Source: Saccharospirillum impatiens DSM 12546 | Lineage (GTDB): Bacteria > Pseudomonadota > Gammaproteobacteria > Pseudomonadales > Natronospirillaceae | Length of the DNA: 64,000 bases | Assembly: GCF_000423605.1 (NCBI RefSeq) | Contig: NZ_AUIH01000014.1 | Span: forward strand, 39,014-103,013 | Direction of reading: 5' to 3' | Shown here: piece after piece, positions 1 to 9,020 of the stretch | How positions within the stretch are numbered: the stretch's first letter is position 1 | Layout of the letters: the number at the start of each line of letters is the position of its first letter | Made by a program: the position numbers and the translations under genes | The notes under the pieces: generated by a model | Databases searched by the model: none | What the model was told of the DNA's origin: nothing | The model's input: the letters and a program-made list of their open reading frames with translations, nothing else

Positions 1-105
1 GGACGCAGGGAAAACAGATGAGCACGATGGGGCATGGCGAATAACGGCCTCTACATTAGAAAGACATTATATAACACGGCAGCGACCCTCCGATAGTGAC
101 GAGTA

Positions 106-1482
106 TCAATCGTTGTCGGTAGAAGGCGACATAGCTCCATCGGGTCGATGGTCTGGCGACAGTTCAGTGGCCACGCTGTCCGGCAGTTTCTGGCGCACAG
201 TCGCCCCCAGTTCTTCCAGAATTTCCACCTGACGCACCAGAGAACCCCGACCGTCGCGCAGGGTTTTCCAGGCCGTGTCGTACGTATTGCTGGCGGTATT
301 GATCTGACTGCCAAGTTTTTCCATGTGCATCGCAAAGGTTCGCAATTTGTCGTACACCTTGCCAGCCTGATCAAAGAGCTGCTTGGCGTTCACGTTCTGG
401 CGTTCCAGTGTCCACAAATTCGCCACCGTACGCAGTGTAGCGAGCAGGGTTGTTGGCGTAACCACAACGATATTTTGCTTGAAACCATCGTTAAATAAAG
501 CCGGGTCGGACTGGAAGGCCGCGATGAAGGCCGGTTCGATGGGCATGAACATCAGCACAAAATCCGGCGAGTTCAAGCCGTTCAAGTGTGGGTAGTTTTT
601 ATCGCTTAAACTGCGAATGTGCTGACGCACCGCCGCGACGTGTCGCTTCAACGCCAACTCCCGCTCCAGTTCGGTTTCCGCAGCGACATATTGCTGGTAG
701 TCGTTCAACGACACCTTGCTGTCAACGATCAAATGTTTGCCATCGGGCAGGTTGACCAGAAAATCCGGCCGCTTGTTCTGGCCGTTGTCGTCTTTAAAAC
801 TGGCTTCGCGATCGTACTCGCGACCGCGTTGCAAACCCGCACTTTCCAGTATTTTTTCGGCCTGAATCTCACCCCAGTTGCCCTGCAGTTTCTTGTCGCC
901 TTTGAGCGCACGGGTCAGGTCATCGGCCTGCTGGTTCAACTGGGTATTGAGATCTTTAAGTTGAGTTAGTTGACTCATCAACTCGCTTTGACCCCGGGTA
1001 TCCTGGGTGTGAATATCATCGATGCGCTTGCGAAATTCCTGAACCTGTTCACGAAACGGCGTCAGCAAGGCGTTCAGACTGGTCTGGTTCTGTTCACTGA
1101 AGCGCTTGCCCTTGGCTTCAAAAATCTCGTTGGCCAGTTGGCTGAATTCGGCTTTCAGGGCGTCGCGGGTATCGGTCAGCAGGGCTACCTGTTCCCGATG
1201 GTGTTTCTGCTCCGCCTGATGCTGGGACTCCAACCCCGCCAACCGGGTTTCACGCTGACGCAGTTGCAGCATAAGCCGTTCGTTCTGCGCTTCCAGTTGC
1301 TGCAATTGCGGCGACTGTCGGGACACTTCAAACTGCGCCTGCTGATGTTTGAATTCCGTTTCAGCCAGTTGAGCCTCCAACTGACGCCGCGAGCGAATGG
1401 CAAAACCACCCACCACCAGGCCACCCAGGGTGCACGACAGGGCAAGGCTGATCCAGACTTCCGGCAATTGCCACCACAGCAT
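106..1482 (-). CDS. rmuC: DNA recombination protein RmuC
   Basis: RmuC-family protein, thought to limit DNA inversions and rearrangements through a nuclease-like fold. The 458-residue product is close to the family's usual length. It begins with a membrane anchor (about residues 8-29, followed by RSRR), then a long Gln/Glu-rich coiled coil (about 32-120), then the conserved RmuC domain from about 190, where the motif LQGNWGEIQAEKILESAGL and the following RPDF and DSKVSL segments are typical. The start is supported by AAGGAG a few bases upstream of ATG. It is the last gene of a minus-strand run; the palindromic element E1 lies directly upstream, so its promoter must lie in that element or transcription must read through it. 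Family call is secure; the cellular role is known only from E. coli genetics. Confidence 0.93.
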   Translation of the reverse strand: MLWWQLPEVWISLALSCTLGGLVVGGFAIRSRRQLEAQLAETEFKHQQAQFEVSRQSPQLQQLEAQNERLMLQLRQRETRLAGLESQHQAEQKHHREQVALLTDTRDALKAEFSQLANEIFEAKGKRFSEQNQTSLNALLTPFREQVQEFRKRIDDIHTQDTRGQSELMSQLTQLKDLNTQLNQQADDLTRALKGDKKLQGNWGEIQAEKILESAGLQRGREYDREASFKDDNGQNKRPDFLVNLPDGKHLIVDSKVSLNDYQQYVAAETELERELALKRHVAAVRQHIRSLSDKNYPHLNGLNSPDFVLMFMPIEPAFIAAFQSDPALFNDGFKQNIVVVTPTTLLATLRTVANLWTLERQNVNAKQLFDQAGKVYDKLRTFAMHMEKLGSQINTASNTYDTAWKTLRDGRGSLVRQVEILEELGATVRQKLPDSVATELSPDHRPDGAMSPSTDND

Positions 1483-1508
1483 CGGGCGCTCCTTGTTTAA
1501 GACTTTGT

Positions 1509-1703
1509 TACAACTGAAGTTTCGCAGTTCGCGGAACGTATAAGCAGCGGCTGCCGGGTGAGCCCCTGTGGGGTAGTCCGCAGCATGGATGCTGCGGCCT
1601 AGGCTCCATGGACGGATTTACGCCGACCCCACAGGGGCTTACCCGGTAGCTGCTGCGGGCCAATGCCACCCAGCCAAACCGAACTGCGAAACTTGAGTTA
1701 CCA
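1509..1703. repeat. Long palindromic element E1 (family with ATGGAT loop and CCTAGG core)
   Basis: Nearly 200-base imperfect palindrome that fills the gap between the pseudouridine synthase stop and the rmuC start. Outer arms: GAAGTTTCGCAGTTCG near 1516-1531 pairs with CGAACTGCGAAACTT near 1680-1694. Inner arms: GCAGCGGCTGCCGGGTGAGC.. (from 1544) pair with the segment ending at 1660, including GCCCCTGTGGGG/CCCCACAGGGGC. The unpaired core (about 1575-1626) holds a hairpin CCGCAGC-ATGGAT-GCTGCGG and then CCTAGGCTCCATGGA. Related to E2-E5 below. Confidence 0.8.
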
Positions 1704-1710
1704 CCAACGA

Positions 1711-2397
1711 CTAACCGGGATCATCAACAGAATCAGCTTCCAATGGCACTGAAACGCCTGACGCGTCAGGCAATCCCACCTCGCGCCAACGTTCAAACCA
1801 GTGACCCTGCGGCATGGCTTCAAATGCATAGTGGCGGTCTTGCCAGTCGAAGGCCAGACGATGGGCATGCAAATACAGCCGCTCGGCTTCAGTGCCGCCA
1901 TAGCGTTTGTCGCCAATGATCGGGCTCGACAGGCTCTTCATCGCGACCCGCAACTGGTGCGTTTTACCGGTTTGCGGCAACAGGGTATAACCGCGAATCC
2001 CCGGGGCCAGCGACATCGAATGGAAGCGGGTGATGGCCGGGTGCTCATGGCTGCGTGCCAGCATCCACTGCCCACGGCGGCTGCGCACCATATCCCCGCT
2101 AACCAGACCCTGCTTCTTGCTCGGTTTGTGATCACTGACCGCGAGGTATTGTTTGCGAATCTGACGTTGCTGGAACTTCATGCTCAACGCCCGGTTCGCC
2201 GCTGGATTACGCGCCATCAGGACCAGGCCTGTGGTCGGCTTGTCGAGACGGTGAACCGGAAACACCTCGCCTCCCAGCTGAGCCCGGGCCCAGCGCAACA
2301 AACCCCAACTGTCTTCCGTTTCCTGAACCGTCCAGCCCGAGGGTTTATCGAGCACACAGAAGTGCGGGTTGCACTCGATGATGGCCGGTGGAATCAC
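1711..2397 (-). CDS. RluA-family RNA pseudouridine synthase
   Basis: Isomerises uridine to pseudouridine in an rRNA or tRNA; the target cannot be read from sequence. The 228-residue protein has the catalytic motif VHRLDKPTTGLVL (Asp of HRLD at about residue 51) and lacks an N-terminal S4 domain, which fits the short RluA/TruC-like single-domain enzymes. Later conserved elements are the KQYLAV segment and GKTHQLRVAMKSL. The start codon is GTG and overlaps the stop of the upstream SRPBCC gene (GTGA), so the two are probably translated in a coupled way. It could be TruC-like or the TIGR01621-type subgroup; confident only at family level. Confidence 0.88.
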   Translation of the reverse strand: MIPPAIIECNPHFCVLDKPSGWTVQETEDSWGLLRWARAQLGGEVFPVHRLDKPTTGLVLMARNPAANRALSMKFQQRQIRKQYLAVSDHKPSKKQGLVSGDMVRSRRGQWMLARSHEHPAITRFHSMSLAPGIRGYTLLPQTGKTHQLRVAMKSLSSPIIGDKRYGGTEAERLYLHAHRLAFDWQDRHYAFEAMPQGHWFERWREVGLPDASGVSVPLEADSVDDPG

Positions 2398-2831
2398 GTC
2401 CAGACACTCAGGTCGTCGTCGTTGACCGGCAGGTCATCGTTGTGATGGCACTGCAGGCGCAGTTTCATCAGGCGTTCGCCCCAGCGGGTGTTCTCGGCGG
2501 CAAGATCAGCCTCGCTCAAACGCCAGTCACGATGCTCAAGCCGAATGGTAAAGCCGCGGTCGGCTTTCTGCAGCGTCCACAGCACCAGGGTGTTTTCCCA
2601 GTCCGGATCGCCTTGCACACACAGCCATTCCAACGATTTATCGGGCTCTTCCTCGACCACTTTGAGAGTGACCGGGCTGTCCAACTCATCCGAACTCAGT
2701 TTCCAGCTATCGCCGCCAGCGATGCTGACGGTACCAGCCCACCAGGCTTGCAGACCCAGGCGAGTGGTCAGCATTTCCCAGATCCGGCTGGCCGGCGCGT
2801 CGATGGTAATTTGATGAAGCAATGTAGCCAT
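2394..2831 (-). CDS. SRPBCC (START/Bet v1-like) domain protein
   Basis: Small ligand-binding-fold protein of the AHSA1/SRPBCC type, about 145 residues. The typical opening is visible: TITIDAPASRIWEMLTT-like sequence (HQITIDAPASRIWEML), followed by the WW-rich segment LQAWWAGTVSIAGGDSW. The reading frame continues upstream, but the ATG at 2831 has a GAGG ribosome site and begins exactly at the domain, so it is preferred over the upstream in-frame start at 2873. First gene of a two-gene unit with the pseudouridine synthase. Ligand and function unknown; these proteins range from Hsp90 co-factors to lipid or polyketide binders. Confidence 0.75.
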   Translation of the reverse strand: MATLLHQITIDAPASRIWEMLTTRLGLQAWWAGTVSIAGGDSWKLSSDELDSPVTLKVVEEEPDKSLEWLCVQGDPDWENTLVLWTLQKADRGFTIRLEHRDWRLSEADLAAENTRWGERLMKLRLQCHHNDDLPVNDDDLSVWT

Positions 2832-2960
2832 ATACACCCTCATCCGGTCGGATCCGGATCTTCTTTGGTTCAAACGTCAGCACTATTCTGACACGTTTCG
2901 CCTGTTCAAGTCGCCCATCGCGAACTATGGTGGCGGGATGTTAATCGATTGCCAGCCCTT

Positions 2961-3911
2961 ATGAATGCACACGGTTCACCCCTGGCGCTGACGCCTGAAG
3001 CCTCGCTGAATCGCATGCCAGTCGTCATGACCGCGCAGGATACGCCACGCCCTGCCCGCTACTGGGTATCAACGCCCGCCTTGTTGTCGTTGATTCACGA
3101 GCATAATCCCGGCGACGAGCGCTCAGTTCGACAGTTCCTGACGACTTTTGATGCCCGTGAAGACGCGGACCAGCGCATTCTGGAGACGTTTGCCAACCGG
3201 CTGATCTGCGTGATTCGCACAGCCCAGACCGGGCAGGCCTGGGCGCATGGTTCTGACTTTCAGCGTGACTATGCCCGCTACTGGCAAACCTGCGAAACCC
3301 TGGTACTGGCTGGCGGCCTGACCAGCGGCGATTTTGGCCAACAACTGGCTCAACGCCTTGAAACTGCGCTGGCCCCGCTGAACGTACTGGTTTCTCCCTG
3401 GGCCGGTCAAACCGGGCTGGTCGGGCTGGCTCAACATTACGGGTCTGCAGACCCGCTGGTGGTGATGGATTTCGGCGCTACCGGCATCAAACGCGGCCTG
3501 GCCTATCACCACGGTAACCGAATCATCCCGCTGCCAGAGCTCACCGTGGATCATTGGCTGGACGGCCAGGGTTTATTCAGGGGAGAAGCGTTTCGTGCGG
3601 TACTGAAAGACACCCGTGAACACCTGGACGGGCGCTTGCCACTGGCCATCAGCCTGGCGTGTTATCTCGACCAGGGCCATCCACACGACTACCATTCAGG
3701 CGTCTACCACCGGCTCATAGACGAGTGCGATCACCTCGCGACCACCTTGCATCAGCAATGGCTGCCAGGGGCAGGTTTCTCGGGGTTGGCCCTGCTCGAA
3801 CACGACAGCACCGCCGCTGCCCTGGCTTTCCGGTTTTCCAGGCCGGCTATGATGGTCACGCTGGGAACCGGCCTCGGTGTTGGGGTGTGCCCCCGGCATG
3901 AGGGTTTTTAA
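2961..3911 (+). CDS. ROK/actin-like ATPase-fold protein with apparently permuted motif order
   Basis: About 316 residues. Three sugar-kinase-like motifs are visible but not in the usual order. Near residue 113 there is LVLAGGLTSGDFGQQLAQRL followed by a GLVGLAQHY ending, which looks like the C-terminal (adenosine-motif) part of ROK kinases. Only then, near residue 168, comes VMDFGATGIKRG, like the N-terminal phosphate-1 motif DxGGTxIK. HDSTAAALA follows near 280 and VTLGTGLGVGV (phosphate-2) near 302, just before the stop. So the C-terminal half of a ROK-type protein precedes the N-terminal half. A TTG at 2949 and an ATG at 3015 are alternative starts; no site has a strong ribosome-binding sequence. 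The flanking genes give no functional clue. Substrate and activity unknown. Confidence 0.6.
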   Translation: MNAHGSPLALTPEASLNRMPVVMTAQDTPRPARYWVSTPALLSLIHEHNPGDERSVRQFLTTFDAREDADQRILETFANRLICVIRTAQTGQAWAHGSDFQRDYARYWQTCETLVLAGGLTSGDFGQQLAQRLETALAPLNVLVSPWAGQTGLVGLAQHYGSADPLVVMDFGATGIKRGLAYHHGNRIIPLPELTVDHWLDGQGLFRGEAFRAVLKDTREHLDGRLPLAISLACYLDQGHPHDYHSGVYHRLIDECDHLATTLHQQWLPGAGFSGLALLEHDSTAAALAFRFSRPAMMVTLGTGLGVGVCPRHEGF

Positions 3912-4062
3912 CCCAAGGCAACCGGCAGGCGCTGATCGCCCGGATCGTGATAGATGGCCGCTTGCTGTGCACTTTTACAGCAGGGCCGCCTGAAGCGGTA
4001 TCCGCAGGCCTCAGATCAAGGCTATACTGATTTATACCCGAACAAAGCCGAGGATAGACTGA

Positions 4063-6681
4063 ATGCTGGTAGTGAGTCTGGTCACCGCCTTGTTGCTGTT
4101 GCTGGCGACCTTTTCCGCAGACTCAACGGGGGCCGATATAGCCCTCGCCACATCCGCTGCCGCCATTCTATTAGTGGGTGCTTACTATCACCGGGCACTA
4201 ACCGCATTGCACCTTATTGTGCTCGCCGCCGTGACGGTCGTTCCGGTGACACAATGGTTTGAAGTGCTGATTGTTGAGCGAGATCGCAGTCAGCAACAGC
4301 AGACCGTTCGCGAACAGATTGGCCAACTGTCCAGCCAGGTAGAGACCGCCCTGATCGCTAATCGGGGGTACCTGGATGCACTCAGTCTACTGGTGTCAAC
4401 AGAGCCCAATGTCAGTCAGGAGCGCTATCAACAATGGCTGGAACAGTTGATTCCCGCGCAGACCTTCAGCCTTCTGAACATCACCATCACCAATCAATTT
4501 GTCATCACCCACGTCTCCCCCCTGGAGCCGCAAAATCTTGCAATACTGGGAACCAACCTGGCCCTGGTGCCCGACCAGGTCGATGATATCCGCGATGTTA
4601 TGGAAACCCAGAACGCCAAAATTGTCGGCCCGCTTAATGTATTGCAGGGGGACACGGCACTGGTCTATCGCCTGCCCGTCTCAGGTCAACCGCACATGAT
4701 TGTGTCGGGTGTGGTGTCACTGGATCAGGTGATCGACCAGGCCACCTCCGGAATGGACAACCTCAAACTTGGGCTGACGGTCAGCCGTAACGGGGCTACA
4801 ACCCAACTGTTCAGCCAGGGCATTCCAGGCACTCACCGGGTATCAACCCGGTTTGATCATGGCGACCTGGAGTGGACGATTCTGGCGGAACCCCGGGTGG
4901 GGTGGAAGGCTCCCACCAGGACTCTTTGGATGACACGCGCCTCGGCACTGGTTGTCTGGCTGTTTATTGTTTTGCTGCTGGGATCGCAGTACCGGGTTAT
5001 GCGTCAGCGCGAAAAGGAACGGATGCAACTGAAGATTCAGGAGAGCAAACTGCTGGAAGCGCAACGACTCGGCCGATTGGGCTCCTGGACATCCTTACCC
5101 GATGATCAGTTCGCACTGTCAGCTCCATTGATGGATCTGCTGGGCACCGATCAGCCGAAGCTGAGCCGGGAAGCGGTCGTGAACTACATCTACGAGCCCG
5201 ACCGGCCCTATTTCACCATGCACACCCAGAGTGTGCTGGATGCTAGCCAGCCTTTTGCCCGCTTTGAACACCGCATCATTACCCCAAGCGCACTGCTCTG
5301 GGTGGAACAAACGATCGCACTGAACGATAATCATGAACTGACCGGGATGTTGCGCGACATTACCGACATAAAGACCACTGAAGCAGAACTGCAAAAACTA
5401 AACTATTACGACTCACTCACGGGTGCTTCTAACCGGAACTTCTTTGGCAAGCAGGTTCAGCAGGGTATTTCGCTCTCACAGCGCAATCAGAACCATCTGG
5501 CGCTGGTCCTGTTTGATCTGGATAATTTCAAGACGATCAACACCAACTACGGTCATACCGTAGGCGATGAAGTGCTCAAACAACTGACCGAGCGCATCAA
5601 ATACTGCATTCGCAACAGCGACACAGTCGCTCGCTTGTCCGGTGATACCTTCGCCATTTGCCTGCAAAACCTGAAAGACCCCGGCCACTGTATCTTTGTT
5701 GCCGACACCCTGCTGAAGTCCATCACCGAAATCATAGAGATAGACGAGGTGCGCATCAGCATTACCGCCACGCTGGGCATTGCGACCAGCCCCACCGACG
5801 ATGGCGATTACGAAGGCCTCGTCAAGAAAGCCGAAATCGCCTTGCGCAAAGCAAAGGAAATTGACCGCGGCAGCTACCAGTTTTACTCCGACCAGATGAA
5901 CCTTGAGAATGACCGCCGCCAGGACATTCTCAGGTTGTTGCCCTATGCGCTGCAAAACAACGAATTCCATCTGGTGTTGCAACCGCGTGTCGACCGGGTC
6001 GATCAGCACTGGTGCAGCCTGGAGGTCTTGTTACGGTGGAACAGCCATGAACTGGGGAGCGTTTCGCCGGGCGAATTCATCCCCATCGCTGAAGGCAGCC
6101 ATTTGATCGTTGAGATCGGTAACTGGGTGATTCGGCGTGCGCTGGAAGAGTTCAGCCAGCATCTGGCTCAGTTGGACGACCGCGTTGTGTTGTCCATTAA
6201 CCTGTCGCCAAAACAGCTCGAAGAGCGCAACCTCAGCCTGTTCATCGCCAGTGAGATTCACCAGGCCGGGGTGCCGGCACACCGGGTAGAGTTTGAAATT
6301 ACCGAGCATTCACTGACCGAAGAATCCGAAACCACGCTCACGGCCATGGCCGAACTCTCAGCGATGGGCATTCGCTTTGCCATGGATGATTTTGGCACCG
6401 GCTATTCCAACCTGGGCATGTTACAGGCCTTGCCGCTACACGTGCTCAAAATTGATCAGCGCTTCATTCAGCGACTTGAGGATGGCGCACGCCACCTGGC
6501 ACTGGTCGAAGCGATCATTGACCTGGGGCACACCCTGGATTTGACCGTGGTGGCTGAGGGTGTCGAAACGGAGGGCCAGATCAAGCTGCTGTCCGAGCTC
6601 GGGTGCGATGAACTGCAAGGCTACTACTACTACCGTCCGCAACCTTTCGTAGAACTGCTAAAGGAGCGCATAGAAACGTAG
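4063..6681 (+). CDS. Membrane GGDEF/EAL protein with periplasmic CHASE-like sensor (probable c-di-GMP phosphodiesterase)
   Basis: 872 residues. Two N-terminal membrane segments (about 3-18 and 27-67) and one near 293-312 enclose a periplasmic domain of about 220 residues that resembles CHASE sensors. A PAS-like segment follows (about 340-445), then GGDEF (about 450-610) and EAL (about 625-870). The GGDEF signature is degenerate: ARLSGDTFAI replaces the canonical GGDEF pentapeptide, so cyclase activity is unlikely. The EAL domain keeps the metal and catalytic residues: EVLLRW, INLSPKQL, EITEHSL, DDFGTGYSN, LKIDQRFI and AEGVETEGQ. The stop codon TAG lies inside the GTAG head of the adjoining REP-like repeat. 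The signal sensed is unknown. Domain assignments are confident; the phosphodiesterase role is an inference. Confidence 0.9.
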   Translation: MLVVSLVTALLLLLATFSADSTGADIALATSAAAILLVGAYYHRALTALHLIVLAAVTVVPVTQWFEVLIVERDRSQQQQTVREQIGQLSSQVETALIANRGYLDALSLLVSTEPNVSQERYQQWLEQLIPAQTFSLLNITITNQFVITHVSPLEPQNLAILGTNLALVPDQVDDIRDVMETQNAKIVGPLNVLQGDTALVYRLPVSGQPHMIVSGVVSLDQVIDQATSGMDNLKLGLTVSRNGATTQLFSQGIPGTHRVSTRFDHGDLEWTILAEPRVGWKAPTRTLWMTRASALVVWLFIVLLLGSQYRVMRQREKERMQLKIQESKLLEAQRLGRLGSWTSLPDDQFALSAPLMDLLGTDQPKLSREAVVNYIYEPDRPYFTMHTQSVLDASQPFARFEHRIITPSALLWVEQTIALNDNHELTGMLRDITDIKTTEAELQKLNYYDSLTGASNRNFFGKQVQQGISLSQRNQNHLALVLFDLDNFKTINTNYGHTVGDEVLKQLTERIKYCIRNSDTVARLSGDTFAICLQNLKDPGHCIFVADTLLKSITEIIEIDEVRISITATLGIATSPTDDGDYEGLVKKAEIALRKAKEIDRGSYQFYSDQMNLENDRRQDILRLLPYALQNNEFHLVLQPRVDRVDQHWCSLEVLLRWNSHELGSVSPGEFIPIAEGSHLIVEIGNWVIRRALEEFSQHLAQLDDRVVLSINLSPKQLEERNLSLFIASEIHQAGVPAHRVEFEITEHSLTEESETTLTAMAELSAMGIRFAMDDFGTGYSNLGMLQALPLHVLKIDQRFIQRLEDGARHLALVEAIIDLGHTLDLTVVAEGVETEGQIKLLSELGCDELQGYYYYRPQPFVELLKERIET

Positions 6682-6951
6682 GAGTCCCCTGGGCGACAGG
6701 AAGCATAAGTAACCACTGAACCCAACCACAGGCAATCGCCTCATTCACCGATCGGGATGCTTCCAGTCGCCCACAGAGTGGCCTCCCACAAAAACCGACC
6801 CCAGCCCGGAGCTCGAAACAGCCTCCGCTCCCCGTAAGAGGCCAGTCCCCTGGGCGACAGGAAACATAACCAACCATTGACACTGACCACTGCAATCGAA
6901 TCATTCACCGGCCTGGATAGTCCCTGTCGCCCACAGAGTGGCCTCCTACCA
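6677..6951. repeat. Tandem pair of REPIN-like elements (two inverted REP pairs)
   Basis: Two related units of about 110 bases, 6678-6790 and 6838-6950. Each begins with a REP-like word read forward (GTAGGAGTCCCCTGGGCGAC or GTAAGAGGCCAG.. then CTGGGCGACAGG) and ends with the same word inverted (minus strand GTAGGAGGCCACTCTGTGGG then CGACAGG). GGGCGACAGGAAGCAT pairs with ATGCTTCCAGTCGCCC in the first unit. The GTAG head plus short internal hairpin (CCAC/GTGG) is the known build of REP sequences mobilised by RAYT transposases. No RAYT gene is in the window. This accounts for the gap between the GGDEF/EAL gene and the hydroxylase gene. Confidence 0.75.
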
Positions 6952-6978
6952 GAACCAGGTGAAGCCAGATGTGGCCCG

Positions 6979-8232
6979 TCATGCCGGCGAACGAGGATCC
7001 AACGGCTTATCCGCATTGGACCACTCTTTTCGACGCGACCAGGCAGCTGCCAGTACCGTAGCGCCAGCGAGAATCGCAAACACCCCACTGCTCAGACTTG
7101 CGGGTAACAGCCACCCCGACACCCACCAGGGCAAAGTGGCACAAACCAGCCAAAAACCGGCAGCAAGACGGGTTGAGTAACGACGCTGTTCCAGAATACG
7201 GCCATTAATGTACAGCCCTCCTCCCAGAGGAAGAAAGTGCGCCAGGGCGAGACCAAAGGTCAGGTCACTGGTAAACAGCAAAAACCAGAGGGTCCAGCCC
7301 ATGAGTACAAGATGAATGGTGACCACGGTAGCGCTGACAATCGCAGTGGGGCCGTTGTCGTACTTAACCTGGGTGTCCGGTAGGCAGCGCGGCAACGGAT
7401 ACTGTTGTTTTACGTCATCGGGCCGCCAGCCAGTGGGCATAAACCAGATGCGCAACTTGTCTTTCCAGGCACGGGCGTGCCAGGCATCCTGAACCAACTG
7501 CCCCCAAACGTGCCAGTTGGCGAAAAAGGGATTCCAGCTGTGCAGAGGCTTGCGCACCCCGAAAACACAGGGTTCTTCGACCAATTCAGGTTGATAGGTC
7601 CGAAACAGACGGTCCCAGAGAATAAAGACACCGCCAAAGTTGCGATCAATGTAAGGGTCGTTGATGGCGTGGTGAACGCGATGATTCATCGGTGTTACGA
7701 AGACTTTCTCGAACCAGCCCAGCGTGCCTATAAATCGGGTATGAACCCAGTACTGGTAAATAAGGTTCAGTGAACCAACAGTGATGATCACCTCGGGCGG
7801 GAACCCGATAAACAACATCGGCAGATAGAAAATCGAGCCAATCACAAAGCCGTTGAATGGCTGTCGCAATGCGGTTGAGAGATTGAACTCCTCACTCTGG
7901 TGATGCACCACATGAATGCCCCAGAGCACGTTGATCTGATGTTGACTGCGGTGACTCCAGTAGTAGCAAAAATCGTAAAATACCAACGCCACGACCCAGA
8001 GCAACGGCGTCATGCTCAGTTCGCCGTGCGGCAAAACCGTCCAGAGTGTGGCGTAAGCAAGAAAACTCACCAGGCGGGTGGCAAACCCCATGGTTTGGCT
8101 GAGCATACCGGTGCTTAGCGAAGCGATGGCATCGTTAGTGCGGTAATAGCCAGTCTTCTTGCGCCAATCGACGGCCAGCTCGATCAACAGCAATATCATG
8201 AAGCCCGGTATGGCATACAGAATCAGATTCAC
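6979..8232 (-). CDS. Sterol desaturase / fatty acid hydroxylase family membrane protein
   Basis: Integral-membrane di-iron enzyme of the fatty acid hydroxylase superfamily, 417 residues. The histidine boxes are visible in order: HRSQH (about residue 95), HVVHHQSEEFN (about 108-118) and HRVHHAINDPYIDRNFGG (about 185-202). Several N-terminal hydrophobic segments hold the active site in the membrane. After about residue 290 there is an additional C-terminal part with four hydrophobic stretches, longer than the minimal hydroxylase domain; a similar layout occurs in bacterial proteins resembling alkylglycerol monooxygenase. Substrate not predictable. Single-gene unit following the REPIN pair on the other side. 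Confidence 0.88.
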   Translation of the reverse strand: MNLILYAIPGFMILLLIELAVDWRKKTGYYRTNDAIASLSTGMLSQTMGFATRLVSFLAYATLWTVLPHGELSMTPLLWVVALVFYDFCYYWSHRSQHQINVLWGIHVVHHQSEEFNLSTALRQPFNGFVIGSIFYLPMLFIGFPPEVIITVGSLNLIYQYWVHTRFIGTLGWFEKVFVTPMNHRVHHAINDPYIDRNFGGVFILWDRLFRTYQPELVEEPCVFGVRKPLHSWNPFFANWHVWGQLVQDAWHARAWKDKLRIWFMPTGWRPDDVKQQYPLPRCLPDTQVKYDNGPTAIVSATVVTIHLVLMGWTLWFLLFTSDLTFGLALAHFLPLGGGLYINGRILEQRRYSTRLAAGFWLVCATLPWWVSGWLLPASLSSGVFAILAGATVLAAAWSRRKEWSNADKPLDPRSPA

Positions 8233-8408
8233 GGTCCACCCTCACTGACTGACCTGGTGGCAGTATAGCCGACCGGTCGCTGTGTATTATTGTTGTCGGG
8301 CGGCAAGTTTGAATCAGGTCGACAGATAAACGCAACGTGCAACAGGTCTTAGGCGCCCACCCGCCCGCTAATCTGAAGATCGTGAGGGTGACCTTGGCGC
8401 CCCGCTCA

Positions 8409-9020
8409 CTAATCCCTCATCAACGCCTGCACAATGCAATACTGAGCCAGATAATACGTCAGCATCACCGCCCAGGGCTGGCCAGGAAACGGCGAGGCGA
8501 ACAGACCGATGGCAATCAGTGAATCCGACAGGATAAACACCCCCGCCCCGAAGAAAGCCGGATAGAGTGAATACCGGCTGTTCAGTGCCGCAACCCCCAT
8601 CCAGAGAATGGCAACCATATAGGCCAAGACGGGCACCGTGAGCGCCCCCAGGTTAGGCCAGCACCAGATCAGCACTGCCAGCGCCCAGACCAGCAGAAAC
8701 AACACCCAGGCAAAGCGTACCGGACGCCAGGCATAGCGCCGGGCAAACAACACACCGTAGGTCAGCTGGGCAATAAGAAACGCACCCAGCCCGAACACGA
8801 AGAGGTTTACCTCCAACAGCACATCGCCCAGTGAGCTGACCAGAATGGCCAGCAGAACCCAGGGTTTCGCGGGCAGCAATGGCTGACGAAGAACCGAGAA
8901 GGCCAATAGCCAAATCGGCGCAGCCTTGATCACCCATTCAAACGCAAAGGGAGACCCCAGCATGGCGATCAGGTAAATCAGCACCAGCGCCCAATAGCTT
9001 TGTTTGATGGCAAGGCTCAT
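8409..9020 (-). CDS. YhhN family membrane protein (lysoplasmalogenase-like)
   Basis: 203 residues with seven to eight hydrophobic helices. The conserved family positions are visible: SSLGDVLLE near residue 62 and FILSDSLIA near 165, matching the YhhN/TMEM86 pattern of acidic residues in membrane segments. The vertebrate relative TMEM86B hydrolyses lysoplasmalogens; for bacterial YhhN the activity is not settled. Its ATG overlaps the stop of the upstream EamA gene (ATGA), which indicates co-transcription and probably coupled translation. Confidence 0.85.
   Translation of the reverse strand: MSLAIKQSYWALVLIYLIAMLGSPFAFEWVIKAAPIWLLAFSVLRQPLLPAKPWVLLAILVSSLGDVLLEVNLFVFGLGAFLIAQLTYGVLFARRYAWRPVRFAWVLFLLVWALAVLIWCWPNLGALTVPVLAYMVAILWMGVAALNSRYSLYPAFFGAGVFILSDSLIAIGLFASPFPGQPWAVMLTYYLAQYCIVQALMRD

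Noticed and set aside
1..105. Left-edge sequence before the rmuC stop
   Set aside because: Only 105 bases, no feature that can be supported.
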